Assembly: GCA_022792535.1 (NCBI GenBank)
Contig: JAAWBG010000050.1
Coordinates: 1-59,283, forward strand
Direction of reading: 5' to 3'
DNA length: 59,283 nt
DNA from: Lachnospiraceae bacterium
GTDB taxonomy: Bacteria > Bacillota > Clostridia > Lachnospirales > Lachnospiraceae
The notes under the pieces were generated by a model, which worked only from the letters and a program-made list of their open reading frames with translations, searched no databases and was not told the DNA's origin. The translations under genes were made by a program, and so were the position numbers. Each line of letters begins with the position of its first letter. The stretch's first letter is position 1. Below are positions 18,846 through 26,676 of the stretch, one piece after another.

Positions 18846-19817
18846 CTACATTCTGACAATCAAAAGCTCCACTGCCATCTTATCATTCATATTTCCCGTT
18901 TTGACATCCTCCTCTGCCTGCACACAGGCTGTCACCGCCTCTTTCAGCTGCTTCTTTGTAAATCTCTTGGCCTGGGCCAGATGCTTTCTCAAAGCAAATT
19001 CCGGGACTTTCGCCTTAGAAGCCATGGTTTTTCTGTCATACCCCTGTCTTTCCAATTCCTTTACCTGCAGAAGAATCTGAAACTGCCTTCCGATTAAAAA
19101 CAGAATCCGCATAGGCGGTTCCCGCAAGGTCAGCAGATCATAATAGAGTTCCAGGGCCTGTTTCTGTTTTCCCTCTGCAATCTTATCCACCATCTGAAAA
19201 ATCTTCCCTGTGATCTGTCCCACACAAACTGCCTCCACATCTTCTTCCGTGATGACCTCTCTTCCCAGAGTATAGCAAAACAGCTTTTCCAGTTCTCTGT
19301 CAATGTTTTCCATATCATTTCCCGCCTTTTCCAGAAAAAGCTGCATGACAGAACGGGTAATCTTTTTCTCCTCTCGTTTCAGCCGCCCTAAAATCCATTG
19401 GGTCAAAATCTCTTCTTTCTGCCTTGTAAATTCTACAATCCGTCCATTCTTTTTTACTTTGTTATACATCTTACTGCGCTTATCTATTTCATTCTCCACA
19501 AAAACAAGACAGGTAAACTCTGGAATATGATCTAAATAGGCTGCCAGCGTCTCGGCAGAATGCTTGAATGCGCCGCTGTTCTCTATCAGAATCAACCTGT
19601 GGTCTGCAAAAAAAGGAACCGTGTCCGCCAAATTGACAATCTCTTCCTGGTCAATATTTTTTCCTTCATAATATGCTAGATTCATTGTATCTTCTTCTTT
19701 TATTAAGGCATGTTTTAATTTTTCTTTGTACTGCCTTTTCAGATAATTTTCTTCGCCATATAATAGATAGACAGACCTGAATCTATTTTCTTTGATATCT
19801 TCCTCTATGTGTTTCAT
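18846..19817 (-). CDS. holA: DNA polymerase III delta subunit
   Basis: 323 residues. HolA opens the beta clamp within the clamp loader. Typical blocks are SVYLLYGEENYLKRQYKEKL at the N-terminus, FFADHRLILIENSGAF, MENIDRELEKLFCY and the C-terminal helical domain with REPPMRILFLIGRQFQILLQ. It follows comEC by 25 nt and is the last gene of the comEA-comEC group, as in B. subtilis. The SD is weak (GAGAAAA), in keeping with translational coupling at low level. Confidence 0.95.
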   Translation of the reverse strand: MKHIEEDIKENRFRSVYLLYGEENYLKRQYKEKLKHALIKEEDTMNLAYYEGKNIDQEEIVNLADTVPFFADHRLILIENSGAFKHSAETLAAYLDHIPEFTCLVFVENEIDKRSKMYNKVKKNGRIVEFTRQKEEILTQWILGRLKREEKKITRSVMQLFLEKAGNDMENIDRELEKLFCYTLGREVITEEDVEAVCVGQITGKIFQMVDKIAEGKQKQALELYYDLLTLREPPMRILFLIGRQFQILLQVKELERQGYDRKTMASKAKVPEFALRKHLAQAKRFTKKQLKEAVTACVQAEEDVKTGNMNDKMAVELLIVRM

Positions 19818-19842
19818 CCATATTTTCTCGCTTTCTATCGTT

Positions 19843-22257
19843 CTATCTCTCTCTTCTCATGAAGTATATCACATCATGTTTGGCCAGGCAACTGCAGGGT
19901 CTTGTCACACAGATCTTCTCTTTTTCCGGCCTTATGGTAATCTGTCCCTGATCCATGGTACAAAACACCCGGCTTCCTGTGCCTTTGATCCGCTCTAAGG
20001 CTTCTTTCCCTGGATGTCCATAGGAATTGCCTTCTCCGCAGGATAAAACAGTCAATTGGGGAGAAAGGATTTCCAGAAATTCCAGGCTGTTAGAGTGATC
20101 AGAGCCATGATGGGCTCCTTTGTAACAATCAATCTTCTCCATTCCACACCCTTCCATCCATCTTTCCTCTATAAGCTGCCTCTCCTGCTTGGTCCCAATA
20201 TCTCCGGTAAACAGAGCTGTAAATCCCTGGTATTCCAGAGAGACCACAAGAGAGGCTCCGTTTCGGTCCTGGTCTTCTCCTCCTTCTGCCGGAGGATGCC
20301 AGACGGTAAAGACTGCCTTTCCGGCTCCAAATTCCATGCCTGGCCGCACAAAAAGAAGTCTGCAGCCATTTTTTTCCGCCAGCTCTGCCAACTCTTCGGC
20401 CTTTTCATCCCATACCATTCCTTCCGCCAAAATCAGATACTTAATGGAATAGCCGGCCTTTAACACTTCCTCCAGTCCGCTGATATGATCTTGGTCTCCA
20501 TGAGACACAATCCAGCCTTCCACAGAGGAAATTCCTCTGGCTTTCAAAAAAGGAAGAATCCGATAAGTTCCCACCTGGTCCACATCACTGCTTCCTCCAT
20601 CTATAAAAAAATGCCTGCCTTCTTCTGTCTGTATGAAGATCCCGTCTCCTTGTCCCACATCCAGCACATGGATCTCAAAGCAGGGACCTTCACGCAGAAA
20701 CAACACCAATCCAAGAGCCATTCCCAAAACTGCCAGCCATTTTTTTCCCCAGCCTTTCCAAATCAGATACAGCACCATAGCAAGAATTCCATAATAAAAA
20801 AGGATCAGCTTTATTTCCGGCTTTCCACCTTGAAATAAAGCCCCCGGCAATTCCAGGACTCTTTGACAAATCCATTGATTTCCAGCTAAAATCCAGCCTG
20901 CCGGCTTCAAGATCATCCTGCCCGCCCAAAGATGATAACTCCCGGCAAAAGCCCCCAGCACTCCCAGAGACAACAAGATTCCCAAAACAGGCAGAACGCA
21001 CAGGTTGACCAAAATCTGATAACTGGGAATTTCATAGTAAAACCAGAGCGATAAGGGCAGAATGGCAAATTGAATGCAAAGATTAACGCCAAACATATCC
21101 CATAATCTGTGATGTGATCTCTCTTCCGTTTCCCTTCCGCCATTCTCCCGAAGCGCTGTCCTCTCTCCTCTGAGAATCCCGGCAATTACAACGACGCCCA
21201 GAACTGCTCCATAGGAAAAGAGAAATCCTGCATAATCTGTCAAAAAAGGATTTTCCCAGAGTTGAATCATTCCACTGATCCCAAGGGCTGTCAGAGAATC
21301 ATAGCTGCATCTTGCTGTTTTTGCCATCATCAGCAGAAAAAACATGCAGACTGCCCGAAAAGTGGAAATTTCCATTCCTGAAAGGATTCCAAAGCTATAC
21401 ACACTTCCCACCGCCAGCAATCTGCTGATCCCATCAGAACAGAAACATCTTCTACACAGACGAAACACCCCCATCCCAAACAGTGAAATATGGAGACCGG
21501 AAATGGCCAGAATGTGAGAAATCCCTGCCTGCCGGTATAATTCCTTGACTTCCTGGTCCAGAACAGACTTATCCCCCAGTGTCAAAGCCGCCATCAGACC
21601 TGCCTCTTGCTTGGACATACACTGAAGATACACATTTTTCAGCTTTTGGCGCAGATTTCCTAAGAATACTGCATAAGCATTCTCTTTTTCCGAGAGACAG
21701 ACCATCTCTTTTGCATATAATCGAAATTCTATTTTTTTGCTTTGATAATATTGTTTTTCATTGAAATTCCCTTCATTCCGGGAACTTTGAAATGGTACAT
21801 ATCTGCCGGACACTCTCAACAAATTCCCCGGCTGCATATGTATCTCAGAACTAGAAATAAGAATCCCATAGCTGGGATAGACATGATCACCCACAAGTAC
21901 CTGGGTGTCGGTTAAATAATATAGGCACTGCTCTGTTTTCATTTCCTTCTTATGGATTTTCCCTTGGACCACAATCTGATCCTGTTCCTGCACTCGTTCC
22001 AGTTCGTGTTCCAGATCCGCGCGGACCTTCCACTCTGACTGAAAATGCCAGGTTCCGCTGCAAAATGCCAGCAGATACACACCGTTTCGCAGCAAGATCA
22101 CTTTCCATGCTTTTTGATGGCAGATTCTGACCGTTCTGCTGCCCGTATAGAGCAGCAGCAGAACAAATCCAGCCCCAAACCAAAAGCTCCCATATTTTCC
22201 AAATAAGATTCCCATAAGAAGAGAAACCGTCAGACAGCAGACGATTCGATCAGTCAC
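19843..22257 (-). CDS. comEC: ComEC/Rec2 DNA uptake channel protein
   Basis: 804 residues. The order is an N-terminal ComEC domain with membrane segments and a soluble OB-like part (residues ~1-190), the Competence membrane domain (ALTLGDKSVLDQEVKELYRQ, AGISHILAISGLHISLFG), and a metallo-beta-lactamase domain (LDVGQGDGIFIQTEEG, FIDGGSSDVDQ, SHGDQDHISGLEEVL, KGAHHGSDHSNS). ComEC carries single-stranded DNA across the membrane during transformation; the hydrolase domain may degrade the second strand. The start is GTG at 22255-22257 with GAGGAGGGG, lying inside the end of the GerMN gene (8-nt overlap). Full length and intact motifs suggest function; comG-type pilus genes are not in this window. 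Confidence 0.96.
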   Translation of the reverse strand: MTDRIVCCLTVSLLMGILFGKYGSFWFGAGFVLLLLYTGSRTVRICHQKAWKVILLRNGVYLLAFCSGTWHFQSEWKVRADLEHELERVQEQDQIVVQGKIHKKEMKTEQCLYYLTDTQVLVGDHVYPSYGILISSSEIHMQPGNLLRVSGRYVPFQSSRNEGNFNEKQYYQSKKIEFRLYAKEMVCLSEKENAYAVFLGNLRQKLKNVYLQCMSKQEAGLMAALTLGDKSVLDQEVKELYRQAGISHILAISGLHISLFGMGVFRLCRRCFCSDGISRLLAVGSVYSFGILSGMEISTFRAVCMFFLLMMAKTARCSYDSLTALGISGMIQLWENPFLTDYAGFLFSYGAVLGVVVIAGILRGERTALRENGGRETEERSHHRLWDMFGVNLCIQFAILPLSLWFYYEIPSYQILVNLCVLPVLGILLSLGVLGAFAGSYHLWAGRMILKPAGWILAGNQWICQRVLELPGALFQGGKPEIKLILFYYGILAMVLYLIWKGWGKKWLAVLGMALGLVLFLREGPCFEIHVLDVGQGDGIFIQTEEGRHFFIDGGSSDVDQVGTYRILPFLKARGISSVEGWIVSHGDQDHISGLEEVLKAGYSIKYLILAEGMVWDEKAEELAELAEKNGCRLLFVRPGMEFGAGKAVFTVWHPPAEGGEDQDRNGASLVVSLEYQGFTALFTGDIGTKQERQLIEERWMEGCGMEKIDCYKGAHHGSDHSNSLEFLEILSPQLTVLSCGEGNSYGHPGKEALERIKGTGSRVFCTMDQGQITIRPEKEKICVTRPCSCLAKHDVIYFMRRER

Positions 22258-23248
22258 CTGTCCCCTCCTCTTCTTTTATAATCACTTTTTCTCCCCCTTC
22301 TTCTATCTGCTTTTCCTGTGTCTTAGCGCTTTCATCCAGGTAATCCAAATTCCGTTCATACATGGTATTCAAGTCTAATTTTTCACGGTATACCAGATTG
22401 CTGTCTCCATTGACAGAAATCTGAACTTTATTGATATTAGGCAGCTCTGCCAAAGAATTGACAATGGAATAGATCACCACTGGCTCGGCAATCTCATAAT
22501 TCTGATTGAGAAATCCTTCATTGAGATTCACAAATCCAACGCCGTCTAACACCGATACGCTGACCAGTTTCGTACCATCTGGAATCGCAGAACGTGCTCC
22601 TTTTCCTTTTGGTCCTTTCAGCAGCTGCTCCATCACCAATTTTTCCAGGGAAATATTACTGCTATAGTGTACCTCCTGTACTTCTGGAATCAGACCTGTT
22701 CCCTCTTTATTAGAAAAATACAAGGTAATGCTGTTGGTCTGTATGGTGTTGATCTGTTCTCCTGGATTCTCAATAAAGCTCTCTGCCGTCATCAATCCGA
22801 TCAAGGTTCCATTGGCATCCATCAGAGGGGAATCCGCCACATAGAAAGAAATACACTCCACTCCCTCTACCTGGGTCAGGGTTCTGACCAAGGCGGCCCT
22901 GCCCAGCACCTCGCTTACATTGTCCATCTCCATATATGCGCTGTTAAAATAGAGATACAATTGGGAATTATCCAGTTTCCAGGACTCTAGTTTCACTCCC
23001 TTTGGAACCGCCCTGCGGTAATCAGGATGTTCGATATTCCGAAACAGCTCTCCTAAAAATTCCTGTATCATCTCCTGACTGCCCTTTGCCTTAGGTTCAT
23101 AACCTACTGCCACGGTCTTTGTGACCTCTTTATTGACATAGTAAACCTTATATTCTGAAGTATCTTCTTTTCCTTTTCCGCATCCGGCAGATATCAGACC
23201 AAGCAGAAAGAAAAACAGCAGACACAAACTTATCTTTTTTCTTCTCAT
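22250..23248 (-). CDS. GerMN-domain lipoprotein
   Basis: 332 residues. A signal peptide ends with the lipobox ISAGC (Cys near 23). Two GerMN domains follow, seen as repeated patterns: YLYFNSAYMEMDNVSEVLGR with VRTLTQVEGVECISFYV, and GVGFVNLNEGFLNQNYEIAE with YSIVNSLAELPNINKVQISV. GerM of B. subtilis is needed for sporulation and germination, probably at the engulfing membrane. Here the gene is placed between a two-component pair and comEC and overlaps comEC by 8 nt, so it is part of that operon. The C-terminal 30 residues are acidic and probably disordered. Confidence 0.88.
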   Translation of the reverse strand: MRRKKISLCLLFFFLLGLISAGCGKGKEDTSEYKVYYVNKEVTKTVAVGYEPKAKGSQEMIQEFLGELFRNIEHPDYRRAVPKGVKLESWKLDNSQLYLYFNSAYMEMDNVSEVLGRAALVRTLTQVEGVECISFYVADSPLMDANGTLIGLMTAESFIENPGEQINTIQTNSITLYFSNKEGTGLIPEVQEVHYSSNISLEKLVMEQLLKGPKGKGARSAIPDGTKLVSVSVLDGVGFVNLNEGFLNQNYEIAEPVVIYSIVNSLAELPNINKVQISVNGDSNLVYREKLDLNTMYERNLDYLDESAKTQEKQIEEGGEKVIIKEEEGTGD

Positions 23249-23256
23249 CTATCCTC

Positions 23257-24672
23257 CTACGCAAGATACATCAAGGGAATACGCACCGTAAAGATTGTGC
23301 CCTCACCTTCCTTGCTGTGGGCTTTGATGGCTCCCCGGTGCATTAAAACTGCATTTCTGGTAATGGCCAGGCCAAGGCCGGTTCCGCCGATTTCTCTGGA
23401 ATGAGACTTATCTACCCGGAAGAATCTCTCATAAATATGCTCCAGGGAATCTTCTGGTATTCCGATCCCAGAATCCTCCACCCGCACAAAGAAATACTTG
23501 TGATCTGCATTTAAGGATACGTGCACCCATCCTTCCGGTTTGTTATACTTAATGGCATTTTCCACCAGATTAGACAATGCCAGGGACAATTTCACCTCAT
23601 CTACTTCTGCACTTACCGGGCGGAAACTTTCCAATACCAATTCTACATTTTTCTTCTCTGCAATGGGACGCAGACGTTTCATCAAAATCTCCAGCAGTTC
23701 ATTGACATTTACCACGGAAACGTTTAAGTCTCCTGCAGACCGGTCCATCTTTACCAAAGACAGCAAGTCATTGATAATCTTATTTTCCCGTTCAATCTCC
23801 TCGGCAATATCCCCCATAAACTCCTTATACAGCTCTACGGGAACATCTCCCTGAGCCAGCAGAGAATCTGCAAGAACTTTCATGGAAGTAAGAGGCGTCT
23901 TTAACTCATGAGACACATTGGAGACAAACTCCTGCCTGGAATCGTCAATCACCCGCATTCTTCCCCGCATTTCATTGAAGGCTTCCGAGATAGATTCTGT
24001 CTCCGTATAATCAGAGATCATCAACTCCTCTTCATCCTCTGTCTGCACTCGTTCTAAATACTGGGTCAATCTTCCAAAAGGGCGCACCAGACGACTTGCC
24101 CAGAACAATGCAATCCCAAGAATTACAACCACATTGGCCAGCTCAATAATCATGGCGTTATCTTTTAAATAATCATAATTCAGCATAATGCTGTCGGTAG
24201 ATACGCTGATCAGCATTACCCCCTGGCTCTCTTCTGTCTTTGTATCCTTCAGAGGAATCGCCAGCTCAATATAACGGTTATGAGAGTCATATTTCGTAAT
24301 CTCTTCCCCTCGAAAGCTCTTTACCACTTCCTCGGAAATAATGGTTTTTCCTGTATCCAGCCCGTAAGTATCTTTTACAATCTGAAAACTGCTGTTTGTC
24401 ACCAGGATTCTTCCATCGTAAATATTAGACAGCATGTCCAGCTGTGCGTTGATCATCTCCACAGAGGTGTCTTTGATGTAATTGTATGTAACCACCTGAT
24501 TACCCAGCATCTTTGCCTGTCCTAAAATATCAATGCTCCGGTTGGATACTGCCCGTTTCTGATAGCTGGCAAGAATTCCCACCCGCAGCACAACATTTGG
24601 AAGGATTCCCACCACAGCAATCAGTACAATCAGCCGGAATTTCAGGCTGTGTAAAAATTTCAGTCTTTTCAT
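23257..24672 (-). CDS. Sensor histidine kinase (PhoR/WalK-like)
   Basis: 471 residues from the ATG at 24670-24672, preceded by AAAGGA. A longer start at 24717 would overlap the response regulator gene. TM1 is at about 13-33, an extracytoplasmic sensor to about 165, TM2 about 170-190, then HAMP (RPFGRLTQYLERVQ), HisKA (FVSNVSHELKTPLTSMKVLA, His phosphoacceptor) and HATPase (LVENAIKYNKPEGW; VEDSGIGIPEDSLEHIYERF; GGTGLGLAITRNAV). It pairs with the OmpR-type regulator 14 nt upstream and shares an operon with com and germination-type genes. The signal is unknown. Confidence 0.95.
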   Translation of the reverse strand: MKRLKFLHSLKFRLIVLIAVVGILPNVVLRVGILASYQKRAVSNRSIDILGQAKMLGNQVVTYNYIKDTSVEMINAQLDMLSNIYDGRILVTNSSFQIVKDTYGLDTGKTIISEEVVKSFRGEEITKYDSHNRYIELAIPLKDTKTEESQGVMLISVSTDSIMLNYDYLKDNAMIIELANVVVILGIALFWASRLVRPFGRLTQYLERVQTEDEEELMISDYTETESISEAFNEMRGRMRVIDDSRQEFVSNVSHELKTPLTSMKVLADSLLAQGDVPVELYKEFMGDIAEEIERENKIINDLLSLVKMDRSAGDLNVSVVNVNELLEILMKRLRPIAEKKNVELVLESFRPVSAEVDEVKLSLALSNLVENAIKYNKPEGWVHVSLNADHKYFFVRVEDSGIGIPEDSLEHIYERFFRVDKSHSREIGGTGLGLAITRNAVLMHRGAIKAHSKEGEGTIFTVRIPLMYLA

Positions 24673-24686
24673 CTTTGTCCTTTTGC

Positions 24687-25376
24687 CTATCCCTGATAAT
24701 AATATCCCACGCCCCATTTTGTATGAACGTATTTCGGTTCGCTGGGATTGCTCTCAATTTTTTCTCTCAGGCGGCGGACATGGACATCCACTGTGCGCAC
24801 ATCCCCTGGATATCCATGCCCCCATACCAGATTCAGCAGATTCTCTCTGCTGTACACTTTATTGGGATTCAGCACCAAAAGCGCCAAAAGGTCAAACTCC
24901 CTGGCGGTCACATTGATCTCTTTTCCCAAAATAAACAATCTCCTGCTCTCACAGTCTAATCTCAAATCTCCATTTTCCAAAATCTTCGACTTTTCCTTCT
25001 TGGGCTGATTGGGAGAAGTCCTTCGCATAATCGCCTTAATCCTGGCTTTTACTTCCAGGATATTAAAAGGTTTCGTTATGTAATCATCTGCACCGTATTC
25101 CAGGCCCAGAATCTTATCCATATCATCTCCCTTGGCTGTAAGCATCACGATAGGCACAGAAGAAAATTCCCGAATATGCTGACATACCTCGAATCCGTCC
25201 ATTTTCGGAAGCATAATATCCAGCAATATCATATCGTAGGAATTAGAAGAGGCAAGATTCAATGCTTCCTCTCCATCATAGGCACAGTCCACTTCCATGC
25301 CATCCTGCTCCAGGCTGAAACGAATCCCTTTTACAATTAACTTTTCATCATCTACTACAAGAACTTTCTTTGCCAT
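24687..25376 (-). CDS. OmpR-family response regulator (PhoP/WalR-like)
   Basis: 229 residues. The receiver domain has KVLVVDDEKLIVKGI, the phosphoacceptor in MILLDIMLPKMDGFEV, the T switch residue in VPIVMLTAKGDD and Lys in DDYITKPFNI. The winged-helix domain has ITAREFDLLALLVLNPNKVY-type sequence (here starting NVTAREFDLL) and the recognition segment GDVRTVDVHVRRLREKIE. It lies between a ComEA-like lipoprotein gene (10 nt upstream) and its cognate kinase. Regulation of competence or envelope genes is a reasonable guess from position only. Confidence 0.96.
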   Translation of the reverse strand: MAKKVLVVDDEKLIVKGIRFSLEQDGMEVDCAYDGEEALNLASSNSYDMILLDIMLPKMDGFEVCQHIREFSSVPIVMLTAKGDDMDKILGLEYGADDYITKPFNILEVKARIKAIMRRTSPNQPKKEKSKILENGDLRLDCESRRLFILGKEINVTAREFDLLALLVLNPNKVYSRENLLNLVWGHGYPGDVRTVDVHVRRLREKIESNPSEPKYVHTKWGVGYYYQG

Positions 25377-25385
25377 CTCTTCACC

Positions 25386-26021
25386 TCAGTCAACTTTGAC
25401 GCTGTCCTTTATTTTGGAAAATACGCCCTCTTTGATTCCCTCTATTTTCATCAAATCTTCTACCTGATGAAAGCTGCCATGTTCTTCCCGCCAGGCAATG
25501 ATACTCTTTGCCTTTGACGTTCCAATTCCAGGCAGCGTCATCAACTCTGCTTCTGTGGCAGTATTCAGATCCACTCTGCCATCTTTCTCTTTTTCTTCTT
25601 TTTGAGGCTCTCTGACCTCTCCCTGGCTTAAGACATAGATCATCTGGCCATCCTGCAGAATCTCTGCCTGATTCAAACCGCTGACATCTGCAGATTCCGT
25701 AACGCCTCCAGCCAGTTCCACTGCCTGAAAGATACGGCTGCCTGACTCCAGCTCATATACGCCTGGACGGTTCACCGCCCCATTGACCTGTACATAGATC
25801 TTCTGGTCTTTCAAAGATTCCGCCCTGCCGGCGGCCTCCTCTTCTGCAGTTTTTGCTTTCCCAGCTTGAGCTTCTTCCTCTTTCTTCCAGGAATCTTTTT
25901 TGAGCATATCTTTTTCTTCGTCCTCTGCCCAAAAATTCTCTTCTCTCCCTGCCTCTTTACATCCTCCGGCAAAAGACAGGAGCCACAGCAGCATGATAAA
26001 ATATATGATTTTCTTTTTCAT
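25386..26021 (-). CDS. comEA: ComEA-like DNA-binding lipoprotein
   Basis: 211 residues from the ATG at 26019-26021, with GGAGG five nt before it; longer in-frame starts up to 26099 lack an SD. The N-terminus is a signal peptide ending FAGGC, a plausible lipobox, so the protein is probably lipid-anchored rather than held by a membrane helix as in B. subtilis. An SLBB domain follows (KIYVQVNGAVNRPGVYELES), then a helix-hairpin-helix ComEA domain: VDLNTATEAELMTLPGIGTS and KAKSIIAWREEHGSF. ComEA binds incoming double-stranded DNA outside the membrane and hands it to ComEC. It is the first gene of the operon. Confidence 0.93.
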   Translation of the reverse strand: MKKKIIYFIMLLWLLSFAGGCKEAGREENFWAEDEEKDMLKKDSWKKEEEAQAGKAKTAEEEAAGRAESLKDQKIYVQVNGAVNRPGVYELESGSRIFQAVELAGGVTESADVSGLNQAEILQDGQMIYVLSQGEVREPQKEEKEKDGRVDLNTATEAELMTLPGIGTSKAKSIIAWREEHGSFHQVEDLMKIEGIKEGVFSKIKDSVKVD

Positions 26022-26110
26022 GTTTTCCTCCATTCTTTTATTTTCTTTCCACAGATTCCTCTGATCTGAAAACTTTAAGAATGAGAAAAATTTATTCACG
26101 AATCTTCTAT

Positions 26111-26139
26111 ATTGTAACGAAATTCATGATTTATTACAA
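26111..26139 (-). promoter_or_regulatory. Promoter for the comEA operon
   Basis: On minus TTGTAA (26134-26139), a 17-bp spacer and TACAAT (26111-26116), about 85 nt before the comEA start. No ComK box was identified. Confidence 0.6.
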
Positions 26140-26178
26140 GAGTATTTCAAAAATATTGAGAAAGATTTCATATTTTTA

Positions 26179-26613
26179 TCAGGATTCCCATTTAAACAGA
26201 ATAATCCCGCCGATACAGACTGCCATGCCGATGACTCTGCGCCATAGAAAAGGCTGCTTCTCTACCCCGAACATCCCAAACAATTCAATCAGATAGGCCA
26301 CCAAAAGCTGAGCTACCACAATGAGCATCACAGCCTGGGCCGGCCCTAAGGTATCCATGCTCTTGATCACCGTATAAGTGATAAAAGCGCCGATCACACC
26401 GCCCAGCAGCATATATTTAGGCTGTATCTCCAAAATCCCTCCAAAGCTTGTCCGATCTGTAAAAAACCAGGTGACAAGACAGATCACCAGGGCTGAAAAC
26501 TGTACCCAGCTTGTACTCACCCACATACTGGTATTTTTTGTCACCTCTGTATTAAAAACTCCCTGAATACTCATCAATGCTCCTGACAAAAGAGCAATAA
26601 AAATTCCAATCAT
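26179..26613 (-). CDS. Small DMT-superfamily membrane protein (YdcZ/DUF606-like)
   Basis: 144 residues from the ATG at 26611-26613, with AGGAGG as SD; the longer start at 26637 is rejected. Four to five hydrophobic helices are visible. Conserved-looking blocks are SGALMSIQGVFNTEVTKNTS, GPAQAVMLIVVAQLLVAYLI and GMAVCIGGIILFKW, which resemble the YdcZ (DUF606) half-size transporters of the drug/metabolite superfamily. Such proteins often work as pairs, but only one is present here. Substrate unknown. It stands 63 nt downstream of the hemerythrin-receiver gene on the same strand. Confidence 0.82.
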   Translation of the reverse strand: MIGIFIALLSGALMSIQGVFNTEVTKNTSMWVSTSWVQFSALVICLVTWFFTDRTSFGGILEIQPKYMLLGGVIGAFITYTVIKSMDTLGPAQAVMLIVVAQLLVAYLIELFGMFGVEKQPFLWRRVIGMAVCIGGIILFKWES

Positions 26614-26676
26614 GGCTTTTCCTCCTGACACTTGCATTTTTATGTAGGATATACCATAATTGGAATTTTTATACCG

